Source: an uncultured Tenacibaculum sp.
GTDB lineage: Bacteria; Bacteroidota; Bacteroidia; Flavobacteriales; Flavobacteriaceae
Assembly (NCBI RefSeq): GCF_947494125.1
Contig: NZ_CANLTU010000001.1
Span: 698,193 to 762,192, forward strand
Direction: 5' to 3'
DNA length: 64,000 bases
The stretch's first letter is position 1. Each line of letters starts with the position of its first letter. Of the stretch, positions 27,284 to 36,676 are shown one piece after another. A model generated the notes under the pieces. It was not told the origin of the DNA. It was given only the letters and a program-made list of their open reading frames with translations, and made no database searches. The position numbers and the translations under genes are program-made.

Positions 27284-29014
27284 ATGAAATTAATAAAGAA
27301 ACTCATACCAATATTAGAATGGTTGCCCAACTATAAGAAATCTCAATTAAGAGGAGATGTCGTAGCGGGGTTAACTGTGGCTATAGTGCTTATTCCGCAA
27401 GGAATAGCCTATGCGCTAATTGCGGGCTTACCACCAATTTATGGTTTGTATGCAGCATTGGTGCCACAGTTAATGTATGCCATCTTTGGATCGTCGCGTC
27501 AAGTAGCGATTGGACCCGTAGCCATGGATTCACTTATTGTAGCAACAGGAGTTTCTACCTTAGCCTTAATAGGTTCAGAAAGTTATATAGCCATTGCTAT
27601 TTTATTGGCATTAATGGTAGGAGGTATTCAGTTCTTAATGGGGATTTTCCGTCTAGGCTTTATCGTTAACTTTTTATCAAGACCCGTAATTATAGGGTTT
27701 ACCTCAGCAGTTGCATTTATCATAGGTTTAAATCAGTTTCGAAATTTATTAGGTGTAGAGTTTTTACAAAGTGATCAAGTACATATATTACTAGAAGATA
27801 TTTTTAATAGATTTCTATATTTTAATACGCCTACCGCCATCATTGGAGTTATTGCTTGTATTATAATAATGGTGTTTAGAAAAATAAACAAGAAAATACC
27901 CAATGCTTTAGTGGTAGTGGTATTAGGAATCGTAGCTATTCGATTTTTTGGAAACTATTTTGCAGAGGTAGCCATCGTAAAAGAAATTCCATCAGGACTA
28001 CCAGCGTTTAAGATGCCTGTAATAGACATTGCTTTAATAAGAGAATTATTTCCAATAGCAGCAACCTTAGTAATGGTAGGTTATTTAGAAATTATATCTA
28101 TAGGAAAAACCTTGGAGGCAAAACAAGACGAATATAGAGTTAGACCCAATCAAGAATTAGTAGCCTTAGGCTTGAGTAATATTGTAGGATCTTTATTTCA
28201 ATCCTATCCATCAACCTCAAGTTTTTCACGTTCGGCAATTAACGAAGAAGCAGGAGGAACTACGGGAGTTTCAGCCATAGTTTCAGCAATTGTAGTTGTA
28301 CTAACCTTATTGTTTTTAACACCGGTATTTTATCATTTACCAAAAACAATATTAGCGGCAATTATTATTGTAGCAGTATTTAACTTAATTAATATAAAAG
28401 AAGCAAAAAGATTATGGAAAGCCAATAATTTAGACTTCTGGTTATTGGTAGCAACGTTTTTTTCAACCTTGTTTTTTGGGATAGAGTATGGTATTTTAAT
28501 TGGAGTAGGGCTATCGTTAATTGTTTTAATTTTTAGAACATCAAGACCCTATGTAATCGAGTTAGGAAAAGTACCAAATTCTGATTTTTACCGAAATAAA
28601 AACAGGTTTGGAGAAGTAGTAATAGATAATGAAGTATTGGTATTCCGTTTCGATGCCCAATTGTTTTATGCAAACTCAAATTATTTTAGAGACAAGCTAG
28701 AGGAGATGGTAGAGGAAAAAGGAGAAACTTTAAAATTAATAGTATTAGATGCTGAGAGCATTAATAGAGTAGATAGTACAGGAATAGAAATGCTTAAAGA
28801 ACGAATTAAGTATTATAATAAAAGAAATATAGAGTTTTATTTAGCAGGCGTAAAAGGCCCTGTTAGAGATGCTTTTTTTAGAGGAGGAGTCTTAGAAGTA
28901 ATAAGTTTAAATCACTTCTTTATGAGAGCAAATGGAGCTGTTAATTTTTTCAAAACAGGAGATAATCAAAATCAAAAGAAATACGCACAGTATATACATC
29001 AAGCGTATGATTAA
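27284..29014 (+). CDS. SulP family anion transporter
   Basis: A 576-residue SLC26/SulP transporter. The N-terminal half has the family line LRGDVVAGLTVAIVLIPQGIAYALIAGLPPIYG (~22-54), then 10 or more helices. A cytoplasmic STAS domain occupies about 445-560 (LIVLDAESINRVDSTGIEML). SulP proteins move sulfate, bicarbonate or other anions. Directly downstream are persulfide dioxygenase and rhodanese genes, so sulfate or another sulfur oxyanion is a likely substrate here. Confidence 0.9.
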   Translation: MKLIKKLIPILEWLPNYKKSQLRGDVVAGLTVAIVLIPQGIAYALIAGLPPIYGLYAALVPQLMYAIFGSSRQVAIGPVAMDSLIVATGVSTLALIGSESYIAIAILLALMVGGIQFLMGIFRLGFIVNFLSRPVIIGFTSAVAFIIGLNQFRNLLGVEFLQSDQVHILLEDIFNRFLYFNTPTAIIGVIACIIIMVFRKINKKIPNALVVVVLGIVAIRFFGNYFAEVAIVKEIPSGLPAFKMPVIDIALIRELFPIAATLVMVGYLEIISIGKTLEAKQDEYRVRPNQELVALGLSNIVGSLFQSYPSTSSFSRSAINEEAGGTTGVSAIVSAIVVVLTLLFLTPVFYHLPKTILAAIIIVAVFNLINIKEAKRLWKANNLDFWLLVATFFSTLFFGIEYGILIGVGLSLIVLIFRTSRPYVIELGKVPNSDFYRNKNRFGEVVIDNEVLVFRFDAQLFYANSNYFRDKLEEMVEEKGETLKLIVLDAESINRVDSTGIEMLKERIKYYNKRNIEFYLAGVKGPVRDAFFRGGVLEVISLNHFFMRANGAVNFFKTGDNQNQKKYAQYIHQAYD

Positions 29015-29023
29015 TTTAATATT

Positions 29024-30433
29024 ATGAAGATAGAGCAAATTTATACAGGTTGTTTAGCACAAGGAGCATATTACATTGAAAGCAATGGAGAAGCTGCTAT
29101 AATAGATCCTCTAAGAGAGGTGCAACCCTATATAAAAAGAGCTGAAAAAGACAAAGCAACAATTAAGTACATTTTTGAAACCCATTTTCATGCCGATTTT
29201 GTGAGCGGTCACCTAACATTGGCAGAGAAAACAGGAGCCAATATTGTATTTGGTCCAACGGCAAGCCCTAAGTTTAATGCTCATATTGCGGAGGATAACG
29301 AAGAGTTTACCATAGGAGATGTAACCATAAAAGCATTGCATACGCCAGGGCATACGATGGAAAGCACTACGTATTTGTTGGTAGATGAAAAAGGAAAAGA
29401 GCATGCTATTTTTAGTGGAGATACCTTATTCTTAGGAGATGTAGGGCGTCCAGATTTAGCACAAAAAGCAGCCAGTTTAACACAAGAAGAGTTAGCAGGA
29501 TTGTTATTTGATAGTTTACGTACCAAAGTAATGACCTTAGGAGACGATGTAATTGTATATCCAGGGCATGGAGCAGGATCAGCTTGTGGTAAGAACCTAA
29601 GCAAAGAAACCGTAGGATCTATTGGTGAGCAAAAGAAAACCAATTATGCCTTACGTGCAGATATGACACGTGATGAGTTTATTAAAGAGGTTACTGAAGG
29701 TTTATTACCACCGCCAGCATATTTTCCTTTAAATGTAAAAATGAATAAGGAAGGGTACCAATCTATAGATGAGGTAATAAAAAGTGGTGCAAAGGCCTTG
29801 TCTGTTGAAGATTTTGAGAAAACAGCAAACGATACGGAAGCTATTATTTTAGATGTACGTCATCAGTTTGAATTTATAAAAGGATTTATACCTCAAGCAA
29901 TCTTTATTGGATTAGGAGGAACTTTTGCCCCATGGGTAGGAGCTTTAATAAAAGATGTTACCCAACCAATTTTATTGGTAACACCAAAAGGAGATGAAGA
30001 AACTACCATTACACGTTTATCTCGTGTAGGGTTTGATAATGTAGTAGGTTATTTAGATGGAAGTTTTGACGCTTGGGCAGCAGCAGGTAAAGAAGTAGAT
30101 ACCTTACGTTCGGTATCGGCAACAGCTTTAGAAGACGCAATTAATAACGATGCAAAGGTATTTGATGCACGTAAGCCAGGAGAATATGACAATGAACATA
30201 TTGTAGATGTACCAAGTACACCTTTAGACTTTTTAAACGATCATATTGCGGAGTTTCCTACTAAAGAAGATTTTTATATTCACTGTGCAGGAGGGTATCG
30301 TTCGGTAATAGCAGCGTCTATTTTAAAAGCAAGAGGCTACCATAATGTAATTGATGTTGCAGGGGGCTATAAAGATATAAAGGAAACAACTATTTTGAGA
30401 ACGGCAACAGTATGTCCGTCAACATTAAAGTAA
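29024..30433 (+). CDS. persulfide dioxygenase-rhodanese fusion (ETHE1/CstB-like)
   Basis: A 469-residue protein. The N-terminal metallo-beta-lactamase-fold domain (1-250) has the iron/metal motif THFHADFVSGH (~52-62) and LHTPGHTMEST (~105-115), as in ETHE1-type persulfide dioxygenases. Two rhodanese domains follow (~260-360 and ~365-465). The first lacks an obvious catalytic Cys; the second has HCAGGYRSV (~422). Such fusions oxidise persulfide to sulfite or thiosulfate. It lies 9 bp after the SulP gene and 6 bp before a rhodanese lipoprotein. Confidence 0.88.
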   Translation: MKIEQIYTGCLAQGAYYIESNGEAAIIDPLREVQPYIKRAEKDKATIKYIFETHFHADFVSGHLTLAEKTGANIVFGPTASPKFNAHIAEDNEEFTIGDVTIKALHTPGHTMESTTYLLVDEKGKEHAIFSGDTLFLGDVGRPDLAQKAASLTQEELAGLLFDSLRTKVMTLGDDVIVYPGHGAGSACGKNLSKETVGSIGEQKKTNYALRADMTRDEFIKEVTEGLLPPPAYFPLNVKMNKEGYQSIDEVIKSGAKALSVEDFEKTANDTEAIILDVRHQFEFIKGFIPQAIFIGLGGTFAPWVGALIKDVTQPILLVTPKGDEETTITRLSRVGFDNVVGYLDGSFDAWAAAGKEVDTLRSVSATALEDAINNDAKVFDARKPGEYDNEHIVDVPSTPLDFLNDHIAEFPTKEDFYIHCAGGYRSVIAASILKARGYHNVIDVAGGYKDIKETTILRTATVCPSTLK

Positions 30434-30439
30434 TTTAAA

Positions 30440-30817
30440 ATGAAAAAATACGTTGTAATAATAATCTGTATACTAGCAGTTGCAGTATCGTGTACATCGA
30501 AGCACCAGGGAATTAAAGAAATTTCGGTAGAAGATTTACAAGTAGTTTTAAAAAACGATGCAAATATTCAGTTAGTAGATGTACGTACACCGCCAGAGTG
30601 GGCAAAAGGTACTATTAAGAATGCAACTGAAATAAATGTAACCTCAGATGGTTTTAAAGCAGAAGCCTTAAAAAAGTTAGACAAAACAAAGCCTGTATAT
30701 CTTTATTGTCGATCGGGTGGAAGAAGTAAAATAGCCTCGGAGATATTATTAAAAGAAGGTTTTCAACCGTATAATATTTTAGGAGGTTACTTAGAATGGC
30801 AAGAAAAAAACAAGTAA
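30440..30817 (+). CDS. rhodanese-like lipoprotein
   Basis: A 125-residue single-domain rhodanese with a signal peptide and lipobox (IICILAVAVSC, Cys ~18). The active-site loop is YCRSGGRSKIA (~93-103), and VDVRTPPEW (~48-56) is the conserved first part. It would act outside the cytoplasm as a sulfur carrier or transferase. Sits between the persulfide dioxygenase and the HMA protein gene (1-bp gap to the latter). Confidence 0.88.
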   Translation: MKKYVVIIICILAVAVSCTSKHQGIKEISVEDLQVVLKNDANIQLVDVRTPPEWAKGTIKNATEINVTSDGFKAEALKKLDKTKPVYLYCRSGGRSKIASEILLKEGFQPYNILGGYLEWQEKNK

Positions 30818-30818
30818 A

Positions 30819-31085
30819 ATGAAACAAGAGATTTATATAGAAAACTTAAAATGTGGCGGTTGTGCTAATACTATTGTAAACGGATTAAGTAACATAAAAG
30901 GCGTAGATAATGTAGTTGTAAACGTAGAAAAATCCTTAGTTACTTTGGTAAGCAATGAAGCAACACTTAGCTTGGTAAAAGAAAAGTTATCAAAATTAGG
31001 CTACCCAGAAGTAGGAGCAGACAATACGGTATTGCACAAAGCAAAATCTTTTGTAAGCTGCGCAGTAGGTAGAGTACAGAAATAA
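30819..31085 (+). CDS. heavy-metal-associated domain protein
   Basis: An 88-residue HMA-fold protein with the metal-binding motif LKCGGCANTI (~10-19, CxxC). Alone it would be a CopZ-like chaperone, but it ends the sulfur operon and has a further Cys at ~81 (SFVSCAVG). It may carry a thiophilic metal or sulfur; the context favours a role tied to sulfide or persulfide handling. Followed by a clear terminator. Confidence 0.85.
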   Translation: MKQEIYIENLKCGGCANTIVNGLSNIKGVDNVVVNVEKSLVTLVSNEATLSLVKEKLSKLGYPEVGADNTVLHKAKSFVSCAVGRVQK

Positions 31086-31092
31086 TAAGAAT

Positions 31093-31126
31093 AAAAAATC
31101 CCAAGTTTGTCGCTTGGGATTTTTTT
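31093..31126 (+). terminator. intrinsic terminator of the ruvB-sulfur operon
   Basis: Stem AAAAAATCCCAAG / CTTGGGATTTTTT around TTTGTCG, with a run of seven T. Confidence 0.9.
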
Positions 31127-31234
31127 GTGTTTTGAGAAACTGTTAATTCTACAAGATTTTTTATTTCAAAGTCAGAGACAACTCCCACAATCTTTGGATT
31201 GTGTGTACATAGGTTGTTATTTAGTCTAGATGTA

Positions 31235-32026
31235 TTATTCTTCAATTTTATTGAGAAATGATAAAACAACTTTCCAGGTATCATCAACATTACTTCCAAC
31301 CCTTTCTTCAACAAGCATAGATGAACCATGCACACCATTTTTAGGTACATAGGTTTGGTGGTTATATTTCTTTGCTAAATCAAATTGTAATTTTGAATTT
31401 TCACTCTCCATCTCATTAGGAGGTCTTAATAATATCAATGGTCTTTTTAATGTTTCAAAATATTTATTAGGAAGACAATCTTTCATAGATCTACCAGATG
31501 CAGGTGAAAAAGCTAATACTCCCTTAATATCATTTTGTCTATTGTTGGCTAGTTGTATGGCAAGAGAAGCACTATAGCTACTTCCCCAAATAATTTTATC
31601 TCCCGAAAACCCAGAGTCTATTATAAAATTTAACGCACTTTCAAGATTATTATATGCATTACAATAGCCATAACCATCACCAAAAATATTAGTAGGAATA
31701 TTAGCCAGCGTGCGATTATAACTTCCATAATATTGCCCTCCAACTCTTTGGTCAATCGCTAAAATGTTATACCCTTTCTTAATTAAATTAGGAATAATAG
31801 GAGCATATTCTCCTCTAGCATTAGATCCGCCTTGGTGAAAGAGTAATATTGTTTTTCCTTTTTTGTCTAATTCATACAAATCTCCAAAAATTTTAATGCT
31901 ATCTGGAGTGTAAAAACTAACTTCTTTAGCATTCGTAATTTTGTTTGCCTCTCCTTTTTTTAGTTCATTTTTACAAGAACATAGAATAAGTAAAATCCCG
32001 ATAAAAGTTATTGATGCAATTCTCAT
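31235..32026 (-). CDS. alpha/beta hydrolase lipoprotein
   Basis: About 263 residues from the ATG at 32026. The frame is open further upstream to 32113, but the 29 extra residues have no signal features, whereas MRIASITFIGILLILCSCKN gives a lipoprotein signal peptide. Catalytic pattern: nucleophile elbow GSSYSASL, oxyanion region LLFHQGGSNARGEY, and a late His (NGVHGSSML). It resembles dienelactone hydrolase / BAAT-type alpha/beta hydrolases. The substrate is unknown. Confidence 0.8.
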   Translation of the reverse strand: MRIASITFIGILLILCSCKNELKKGEANKITNAKEVSFYTPDSIKIFGDLYELDKKGKTILLFHQGGSNARGEYAPIIPNLIKKGYNILAIDQRVGGQYYGSYNRTLANIPTNIFGDGYGYCNAYNNLESALNFIIDSGFSGDKIIWGSSYSASLAIQLANNRQNDIKGVLAFSPASGRSMKDCLPNKYFETLKRPLILLRPPNEMESENSKLQFDLAKKYNHQTYVPKNGVHGSSMLVEERVGSNVDDTWKVVLSFLNKIEE

Positions 32027-32224
32027 GATTACCTTTTGTTTTATTGTTACTAACCATTGTATATACCCATAGTTGTTACTGCGTATATACGTTTTAAAAT
32101 TAATGCTTTCCAACGTTTATGTATATGAAAAACAATAAGTTTATATGTGCTAATATTAGCTTAGAAACAAAGATAACAGAAAAGAACCAAATTAGTAATT
32201 TAGCTCTTTACTGCTGTTTTATGC

Positions 32225-34036
32225 TTATAAAGAAGGTAAAAGGGTTGCTTTAAAAGAGGTATTACCATCGATTAAGATTAACTCTTCATTCGCTATTTTT
32301 ATTTTTAAATCTTGCATACCATTATGTTGATGCCCATTGATAAAAAATTCATGTTCATTTATAGCTATTAATTTTACTTTTTGAATAGGACATGTTTTAA
32401 CAGCATTATCTTTAAACATTCCTTGAATTTGATTCACGGAGTTAATTCCTAAGACCAGTCCGATATCATTTTTCTTAAAATGGAATCTAATGTGTACCGT
32501 TTTATCAGATTCTCCTGCAACTTTATAAATATTATAAGATTTAAATTTCCCACCCTTTTTGTTAAAATTGGCCCAAATATTTTTTAACTGCTGCATTCCT
32601 TCCTTTGAACCAAAGAAACCTTTCATATCATTATTAGCATATTCGGAAAGACCTTTAAAGTTTTGAGAACTCATGGCGTTTGCAAAAAACAAAGCGGTTT
32701 CACTAGCTTTATTGTTTTCTTTAGCATTTTTTGAAAATTGATAGGTAAAAACAGACCATGACTCTTTTCCTATTGATTTAAGTGAATATTCATTTCCTTG
32801 CTTCGTTAGTTGCAATGAATGGATAGCATCTAAGGCATATGTTCTGCTGTAGTCTGCATTCTTTTTACGATATGTTGTAACGGGCAAAGGAAGTAGTTTT
32901 GGTTTTTCTCCTTGCAACACAGCAATTACGTTATCTATTATTTTCCCATCTACAAACTGACTTTTTCCTGCAAAGGTGCTTTCTGTATTTAAATTGGTAG
33001 TTGTTGCGTTGGATAAGATTATGATTTTAATATTTCTTTTTGGTAAGGAACCAATTAAAGAAGTAAACCCTGGAAGTAACCCGGTATGGTTAATCCATTT
33101 TTCATTTCTTTTACTTTCAATTCTCCAACCCAATCCATACTTCGAGTTGTTTACGCCTCTAGATTGTGTATAGCTGTAAAGCTTTTCTACAGATGCTGGT
33201 TTCAACAATTTTCCGTTTTCTAAGGCTTCCATAAATTTATATAAATCACCAGTAGTAGATTGAATATTACCAGCTCCAATAACCCAAGAAAAAAGAAGAG
33301 GGTAGCTAAATTTTTTAAATTCATTCATACCTAAGCCTGTGTGTGGAAAAGCTCTTTTACGAATGAATTTAAAGTTGTCTGCAGTCGTGTTTTTCATATT
33401 AGCAGGGGTAAAAACAGCCTGTTTCATATACTCTGCATAAGTCTGTCCGCTCACCTTTTCAATAATATAAGCAAGAAGCGAGTATCCGAAATTATTATAT
33501 TCATAACCTTTTCCAGGTTTAAATTTTAGTTTAGAATCTTTAAATATTTTTAATAGATCATTTAGCGCTATTGTGTTTTTCCCTGGCATTAAACCATTCC
33601 CTTCGTCATCTATTCTTCCTATATTGGCTTGCATACCAGAACTATGATTTAGTAAATGACGTATGGTAATGTCCTTAGAAAAGTCAGGTATGAAGTTTGG
33701 AAAAAAGGTATTTATAGAGGTTTCTAATGATAGCTTACCAGCATCAACTAATTTCATAATACCCACAGCAGTCAGTGGTTTGGTAACAGAAGCAATGTTG
33801 AATATGGAATTTTTAGTGTTTTTCTTGTGGTTTTCTATATTCGCATATCCAAAGCTTTTTTTATAAATAATTTTATTATTCTGACTTATTAATACATTAC
33901 CTGTAAAACGATTGTAATGCACATAACTTTCGAATACTTGGTTGATGTTTTTTTTCAACTCTTTTATAGAGTTTGATTGACCAAATGAGTTAAACCCAAA
34001 GATTAATCCAATTATGACGACTATTGATTTCTTCAT
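32225..34036 (-). CDS. serine hydrolase (class C beta-lactamase/PBP-like fold)
   Basis: A 603-residue secreted protein (signal peptide to ~19). The beta-lactamase-like domain covers ~30-375, with SVTK (Ser83, Lys86) as the SxxK motif, YNN near 180 as the Tyr-containing triad and HTGLLPGF near 325 in place of KTG. The C-terminal ~200 residues form a separate domain. Such proteins are peptidases, esterases or D-aminopeptidases; true beta-lactamase activity is less likely. Divergent from the LytS/LytTR pair at 34263. Confidence 0.88.
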   Translation of the reverse strand: MKKSIVVIIGLIFGFNSFGQSNSIKELKKNINQVFESYVHYNRFTGNVLISQNNKIIYKKSFGYANIENHKKNTKNSIFNIASVTKPLTAVGIMKLVDAGKLSLETSINTFFPNFIPDFSKDITIRHLLNHSSGMQANIGRIDDEGNGLMPGKNTIALNDLLKIFKDSKLKFKPGKGYEYNNFGYSLLAYIIEKVSGQTYAEYMKQAVFTPANMKNTTADNFKFIRKRAFPHTGLGMNEFKKFSYPLLFSWVIGAGNIQSTTGDLYKFMEALENGKLLKPASVEKLYSYTQSRGVNNSKYGLGWRIESKRNEKWINHTGLLPGFTSLIGSLPKRNIKIIILSNATTTNLNTESTFAGKSQFVDGKIIDNVIAVLQGEKPKLLPLPVTTYRKKNADYSRTYALDAIHSLQLTKQGNEYSLKSIGKESWSVFTYQFSKNAKENNKASETALFFANAMSSQNFKGLSEYANNDMKGFFGSKEGMQQLKNIWANFNKKGGKFKSYNIYKVAGESDKTVHIRFHFKKNDIGLVLGINSVNQIQGMFKDNAVKTCPIQKVKLIAINEHEFFINGHQHNGMQDLKIKIANEELILIDGNTSFKATLLPSL

Positions 34037-34236
34037 TATTTTAAAGTTTCATTATTAATATGAGACAAGAGTAGTGCGATAAAATTGTAGCATAAAATGA
34101 ATGTGATTGTTGAGGTTCTTACTGTGACAGAAGCTTCTAAAAATGTGAAATAAAACAAACTTCACGTGAATGACTAAAATGGTCACTTAAAGTGATTGGT
34201 TTATCCCTAGAGCAGTTATAAAGGGAATTAATAGCC

Positions 34237-34244
34237 TATTTTTG
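34237..34244 (+). promoter_or_regulatory. promoter of the LytS-like kinase (TATTTTTG)
   Basis: TATTTTTG fits TAnnTTTG. Transcription would begin around 34250, so the ATG at 34263 is the start and not the TTG inside the box at 34242. Confidence 0.5.
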
Positions 34245-34262
34245 ATATTTAAAGTACTTAGA

Positions 34263-35294
34263 ATGAAAAAATATTTAGAAGTAACAATACATATTTTGAT
34301 TTGGGGAGTTGCGTACTTTTTGATTTTGAATAATGTAAATACGATATCTGATTTCAGAAATGGCAAAGGCCCATTTTGGCTTGCCGTACTATTTGGGTTT
34401 CTTATGAATCAGATTATTTTTTATTCTACCGCTTTTTTTATCGTTCCTAGATTTTTACGTTTAAAAAAAATTACCCTTTTAATCATTACTTTAATAAGTG
34501 CTTTTGTTCTCATTAATTTGTTTGAGAGTTTTATTGACTATTATTGGTTAGTAGGTTTTTTCTCTAGCGAAAGTGAATCTTATATGAGTTATGTAAGATA
34601 TAATGCCATGAATAGTTTTTTTATACTCTTACTAGGGTTATCATATGCTTTAATTAAATCTTGGATTCAGAGTGAAAGGCTAAAGCGAGTTTTATATGAA
34701 GAGAAACTAACTACAGAAATGGCATTTCTAAAGTCTCAAATAAATCCTCATTTTTTGTTTAACGTACTCAATAGTTTTTATGCCAAGGCGCTAAAAAACG
34801 ATGTGCCCGAATTGGCAGATGGTATTGCAAAATTAGCAGAGTTAATGCGATATATGGTGTATGAAACGAATGAAGATAAAGTAGCATTGGAAAAAGAAAT
34901 TTATCATCTTAAGAAATTTATTCAAGTATATCAATTGCGCATTGCTGAAGACGACGATGTGTTTATTAATTTTACAGTTAAAGGGGCTATTGAAAACGTA
35001 CAAATTAGCCCGATGTTATTGATTCCTTTTGTTGAAAACGCTATTAAACATGGAATAGATACAAAAACTAAATCAGTTATCAATATATCTTTGGAGGTCA
35101 CTAAAAACAGTGTGTCTTATAAAGTAACCAATACAATGCATCAAACGGCATTTGGGTTGAAAGACAATGCCTCTGGATTTGGTCTTGACAATTTGAAAAA
35201 ACGATTAGCCATTCTATATCCTAATGCACATAGAATAGAAACTAAAGTAGAAAAAGGATATTTTATATCTTTACTTACATTGCAAATTGATTAG
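34263..35294 (+). CDS. LytS-family sensor histidine kinase
   Basis: About 343 residues from the ATG at 34263. Four membrane helices occupy residues ~5-140. The His_kinase (LytS/YehU) domain follows: LKSQINPHFLFNVLNSFYA (~158-176, phospho-acceptor His in NPHFLFN), then the ATPase part with PMLLIPFVENAIKHGI (~260-275) and GFGLDNLKKRL. It pairs with the LytTR regulator just downstream (7-bp gap). The sensed signal is unknown; the N-terminal region is simply membrane helices. Confidence 0.9.
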   Translation: MKKYLEVTIHILIWGVAYFLILNNVNTISDFRNGKGPFWLAVLFGFLMNQIIFYSTAFFIVPRFLRLKKITLLIITLISAFVLINLFESFIDYYWLVGFFSSESESYMSYVRYNAMNSFFILLLGLSYALIKSWIQSERLKRVLYEEKLTTEMAFLKSQINPHFLFNVLNSFYAKALKNDVPELADGIAKLAELMRYMVYETNEDKVALEKEIYHLKKFIQVYQLRIAEDDDVFINFTVKGAIENVQISPMLLIPFVENAIKHGIDTKTKSVINISLEVTKNSVSYKVTNTMHQTAFGLKDNASGFGLDNLKKRLAILYPNAHRIETKVEKGYFISLLTLQID

Positions 35295-35301
35295 CCTATT
35301 T

Positions 35302-36036
35302 ATGAATTATATAATAATTGACGATGAGCCAGATGCCATTGATGTTCTTAAGTTCCATCTAAATAAGATTCCTTTCATGGAATTAAAAGCAACATTTAGA
35401 GATCCTTTAGATGCTCTTGAATATCTTCAAAAACATACTGTAGATCTTCTTTTCTTAGATATCAATATGCCTAAGTTATCAGGAATTAGTTTTCCTAAGT
35501 TTTTAGAAAAACCGCCACTTATTATTTTTACAACAGCCTATTCAGAATACGCTTTAGAGAGCTACGAACTTAAAGCAGTAGATTACCTTTTAAAACCTAT
35601 AGAATTTGATAGATTACTACAAGGAGTACTCAAGGCGAAAGAAGTATTGAGCCAAAAAAAAGTAGGGATAAAGACAAGTCTAGAAACTTCTCAAGAGTTC
35701 TCTGAACAAACTGTTTTTATAAAAAGCGGTTCAGAATTTCATCAAGTTCCTATTCAAAATATCAAATACATAGAAAGTGATGGTAATTATGTGACATTTC
35801 ATACAACGAAGCGCTCTATTCTTGCGCGCTATAAAATATCTGAAGTAAAAGAATTACTACCTTCTCAGTTCTTTATACGAACTCACCGATCATATATAGT
35901 AGCATTAAAACATATAGAAACAGTCAAAAAAAACTGTGTTCTAGTTAATAAAAAAGAAATTCCAATAAGTAGTAATTATAGAGAAGGTGTTTTAAGTATT
36001 ATATCAGATATTGCTAAAAAAAACAGTAAATCTTAA
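35302..36036 (+). CDS. LytTR-family response regulator
   Basis: About 244 residues from the ATG at 35302; the open frame reaches back to a TTG overlapping the kinase, which is unlikely. Receiver domain 1-120 with DDEPD acidic pair, phospho-acceptor Asp in LLFLDINMPKLSG, and conserved Lys in LLKP. LytTR DNA-binding domain ~140-244 (VFIKSGSEFHQVPIQNIKYI, FIRTHRSYIVALKHIE). Partner of the kinase at 34263. Confidence 0.92.
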   Translation: MNYIIIDDEPDAIDVLKFHLNKIPFMELKATFRDPLDALEYLQKHTVDLLFLDINMPKLSGISFPKFLEKPPLIIFTTAYSEYALESYELKAVDYLLKPIEFDRLLQGVLKAKEVLSQKKVGIKTSLETSQEFSEQTVFIKSGSEFHQVPIQNIKYIESDGNYVTFHTTKRSILARYKISEVKELLPSQFFIRTHRSYIVALKHIETVKKNCVLVNKKEIPISSNYREGVLSIISDIAKKNSKS

Positions 36037-36040
36037 AGAA

Positions 36041-36070
36041 TAAAAAAAGCCCAAGTTGTAGACTTGGGCT
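36041..36070 (-). terminator. intrinsic terminator after the 36140 gene
   Basis: Perfect 9-bp stem AGCCCAAGT / ACTTGGGCT. Read on the minus strand it ends in seven T, so it terminates the leftward gene at 36140; on the plus strand it also follows the response regulator but lacks a T-tail. Confidence 0.8.
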
Positions 36071-36139
36071 AGTGTTTAGCGTTTGAAGCATGATAGATAA
36101 ATAAGGAATAAAATTCACCTTACATATTCTTAGTTTTAA

Positions 36140-36676
36140 TTATTGCTTAATTTTAGTAAACATCCATGTTCCAATAGTAATATAGTCTCCATATGCCAAT
36201 GCTATTATAGGAGTTAAATCAGAAATTAGTTGTTTCCACTCAGCTTTATTTGATGGAAGTCCAATAGAATCAGAAATTGTACTTATGGATGTAGCACAAA
36301 CAAATCCGTTATTTCTGATGTCGTTAGCTAAATTCCCCGTAATATCAATAGTTTTATCCCAGTCTTTATGGTTGGTTCCTTGAGGAAATCTTGCACCTAC
36401 AGTTAAACCTTTTGTAAGACTAACAATTGGAGTAAAATTTGAATTTAACATTTCAAAAGCTAAAGCACCTTTACCAACACCAAACATTCCACTTTTCCTA
36501 ACATCAAACCAAGCATACATTTGAATTTTATTTCCAAAATCAGTAAGAGTTACCTGTCCTTTTGTTCTTGTTGATCCTTTAGTTTCTTGATTCCTATAAT
36601 GATATATAGGAGAATTAAGGCTAGAAGATTTTATATCTTCATGATTAGAGTTCATTAAAATTAAGTCATTTTTCAT
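36140..36676 (-). CDS. hypothetical protein (178 aa)
   Basis: No family recognised. It has no signal peptide. The N-terminal ~35 residues are polar (MKNDLILMNSNHEDIKSS), then a mixed region with QMYAWFDVRKSGMFGVGKGA and a Gly/Thr-rich stretch (SLTKGLTVGARFPQGTNHKD), and a C-terminal hydrophobic piece (LTPIIALAYGDYITIGTWMF). It is a lone gene with its own terminator. The length and composition look like a genuine protein; the function is open. Confidence 0.6.
   Translation of the reverse strand: MKNDLILMNSNHEDIKSSSLNSPIYHYRNQETKGSTRTKGQVTLTDFGNKIQMYAWFDVRKSGMFGVGKGALAFEMLNSNFTPIVSLTKGLTVGARFPQGTNHKDWDKTIDITGNLANDIRNNGFVCATSISTISDSIGLPSNKAEWKQLISDLTPIIALAYGDYITIGTWMFTKIKQ

Noticed and set aside
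31128..31234. Possible small RNA or gene between the sulfur operon terminator and the hydrolase
   Set aside because: No stable hairpin or frame beyond the terminator; too short to support a call.
32027..32113. Upstream ATG for the alpha/beta hydrolase
   Set aside because: The added residues hide the lipoprotein signal peptide that starts at ATG 32026.
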